Shown here one piece after another: positions 6,112 to 6,395 of a stretch of 6,395 nucleotides of DNA. A program made the translations under genes and the position numbers. Source of the stretch: Halanaerobiales bacterium. GTDB lineage: Bacteria; Bacillota_F; Halanaerobiia; DY22613. How positions within the stretch are numbered: position 1 is the first letter of the stretch; each line of letters opens with the position of its first letter. Location: positions 1 to 6,395 of the forward strand of contig JAGMES010000217.1 in the NCBI GenBank assembly GCA_023128035.1. The letters run 5' to 3'. The notes under the pieces are model-generated. The model had not been told where the DNA came from and searched no databases. It worked only from the letters and a program-made list of their open reading frames with translations.

Positions 6112-6165
6112 AAATCACGTCGCATAAGAAATCACTATATTATTATTTCAACAAATAAAAGCCAA
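6112..6165 (-). promoter_or_regulatory. Candidate mntA-hepT promoter and repeat operator
   Basis: On the minus strand, TTGGCT (6160-6165) and TAATAT (6137-6142) are separated by 17 nt, a reasonable sigma-A-type promoter (4 of 6 matches in each box). Just downstream, GTGATTT occurs twice in direct orientation (6129-6135 and 6112-6118; starts 17 nt apart). The same heptamer forms the inner stem of the hairpin after hepT. The repeats could serve autoregulation; this is inferred. Confidence 0.35.
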
Positions 6166-6395
6166 TTCCTCTTTATATAAAATTCAGTTTCTATAATATG
6201 ATTCCACTGCAAAAAGGGTAGGTATATCTCTTAAAACTGAGTTCTAAAATTTTAAACTTCCTTTTTTAGTAATACAATACTAATTTTACACTGTGAATCG
6301 CTCCCTATGAACTATAATTGCATATATTATAAGTATATATCTGCTAATTTAACCTTATTTTACTTGTTTTAGGGCATAGCTATCCTATAATCAGA
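6166..6395. other. AT-rich non-coding stretch, no gene seen
   Basis: Together with the mntA leader, this makes about 310 bases without a gene. No frame on either strand gives recognisable protein. It holds a loose inverted pair, AATTCAGTTT near 6181-6190 and AAACTGAGTT near 6234-6243, plus an imperfect palindrome centred on ATAGCTAT (6370-6387: TAGG-GC-ATAGCTAT-CCTA). The palindrome could belong to a gene beyond the right edge. Confidence 0.5.

Overview
The window is AT-rich DNA with AGGAGG-type ribosome binding sites, lipobox lipoproteins and a YdbC-type PC4 protein. This points to a low-GC Gram-positive bacterium (Bacillota, clostridial or Halanaerobiales-like). That placement is inferred from composition and gene families only.

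Layout, left to right. (a) 57-278 (-): an intact small PC4/YdbC-like ssDNA-binding protein. (b) 354-945 (-): a wrecked DUF262 (GmrS/DndB-like) gene with a nonsense codon, a large internal deletion and a frameshift. (c) 1122-1390 (-): a small unit with two overlapping mini-ORFs and a good intrinsic terminator. The second ORF looks like an exported peptide. (d) 1441-1570: a large near-perfect palindrome with a 25-bp perfect inner stem and an 8-nt loop. (e) 1583-2866 (-): an Ig-like-repeat lipoprotein whose single frame is interrupted by three codons, all of them TAG. (f) 3071-3479 (+): a divergent SH3-CAP (YkwD-like) lipoprotein with an out-of-frame internal deletion. (g) 3548-5230 (-): an intact GH13 oligo-1,6-glucosidase with its own terminator. 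(h) 5462-6084 (-): an intact MntA-HepT toxin-antitoxin operon with ATGA coupling. (i) 6085-6395: non-coding leader and AT-rich sequence.

The clearest pattern is a contrast. The right half (glucosidase, MntA/HepT) is intact and carries ordinary signals. Between about 350 and 3480, three unrelated genes have each lost internal segments or gained stops, on both sides of a large palindrome. The strip therefore reads as a decaying accessory island. The exception worth testing is the amber-only lipoprotein, which could instead reflect TAG read-through, such as pyrrolysine decoding. The glucosidase acts on imported isomalto-oligosaccharides in the cytoplasm. The toxin-antitoxin pair is functionally independent of it. 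I see no CRISPR array, tRNA, rRNA or intact transposase gene.
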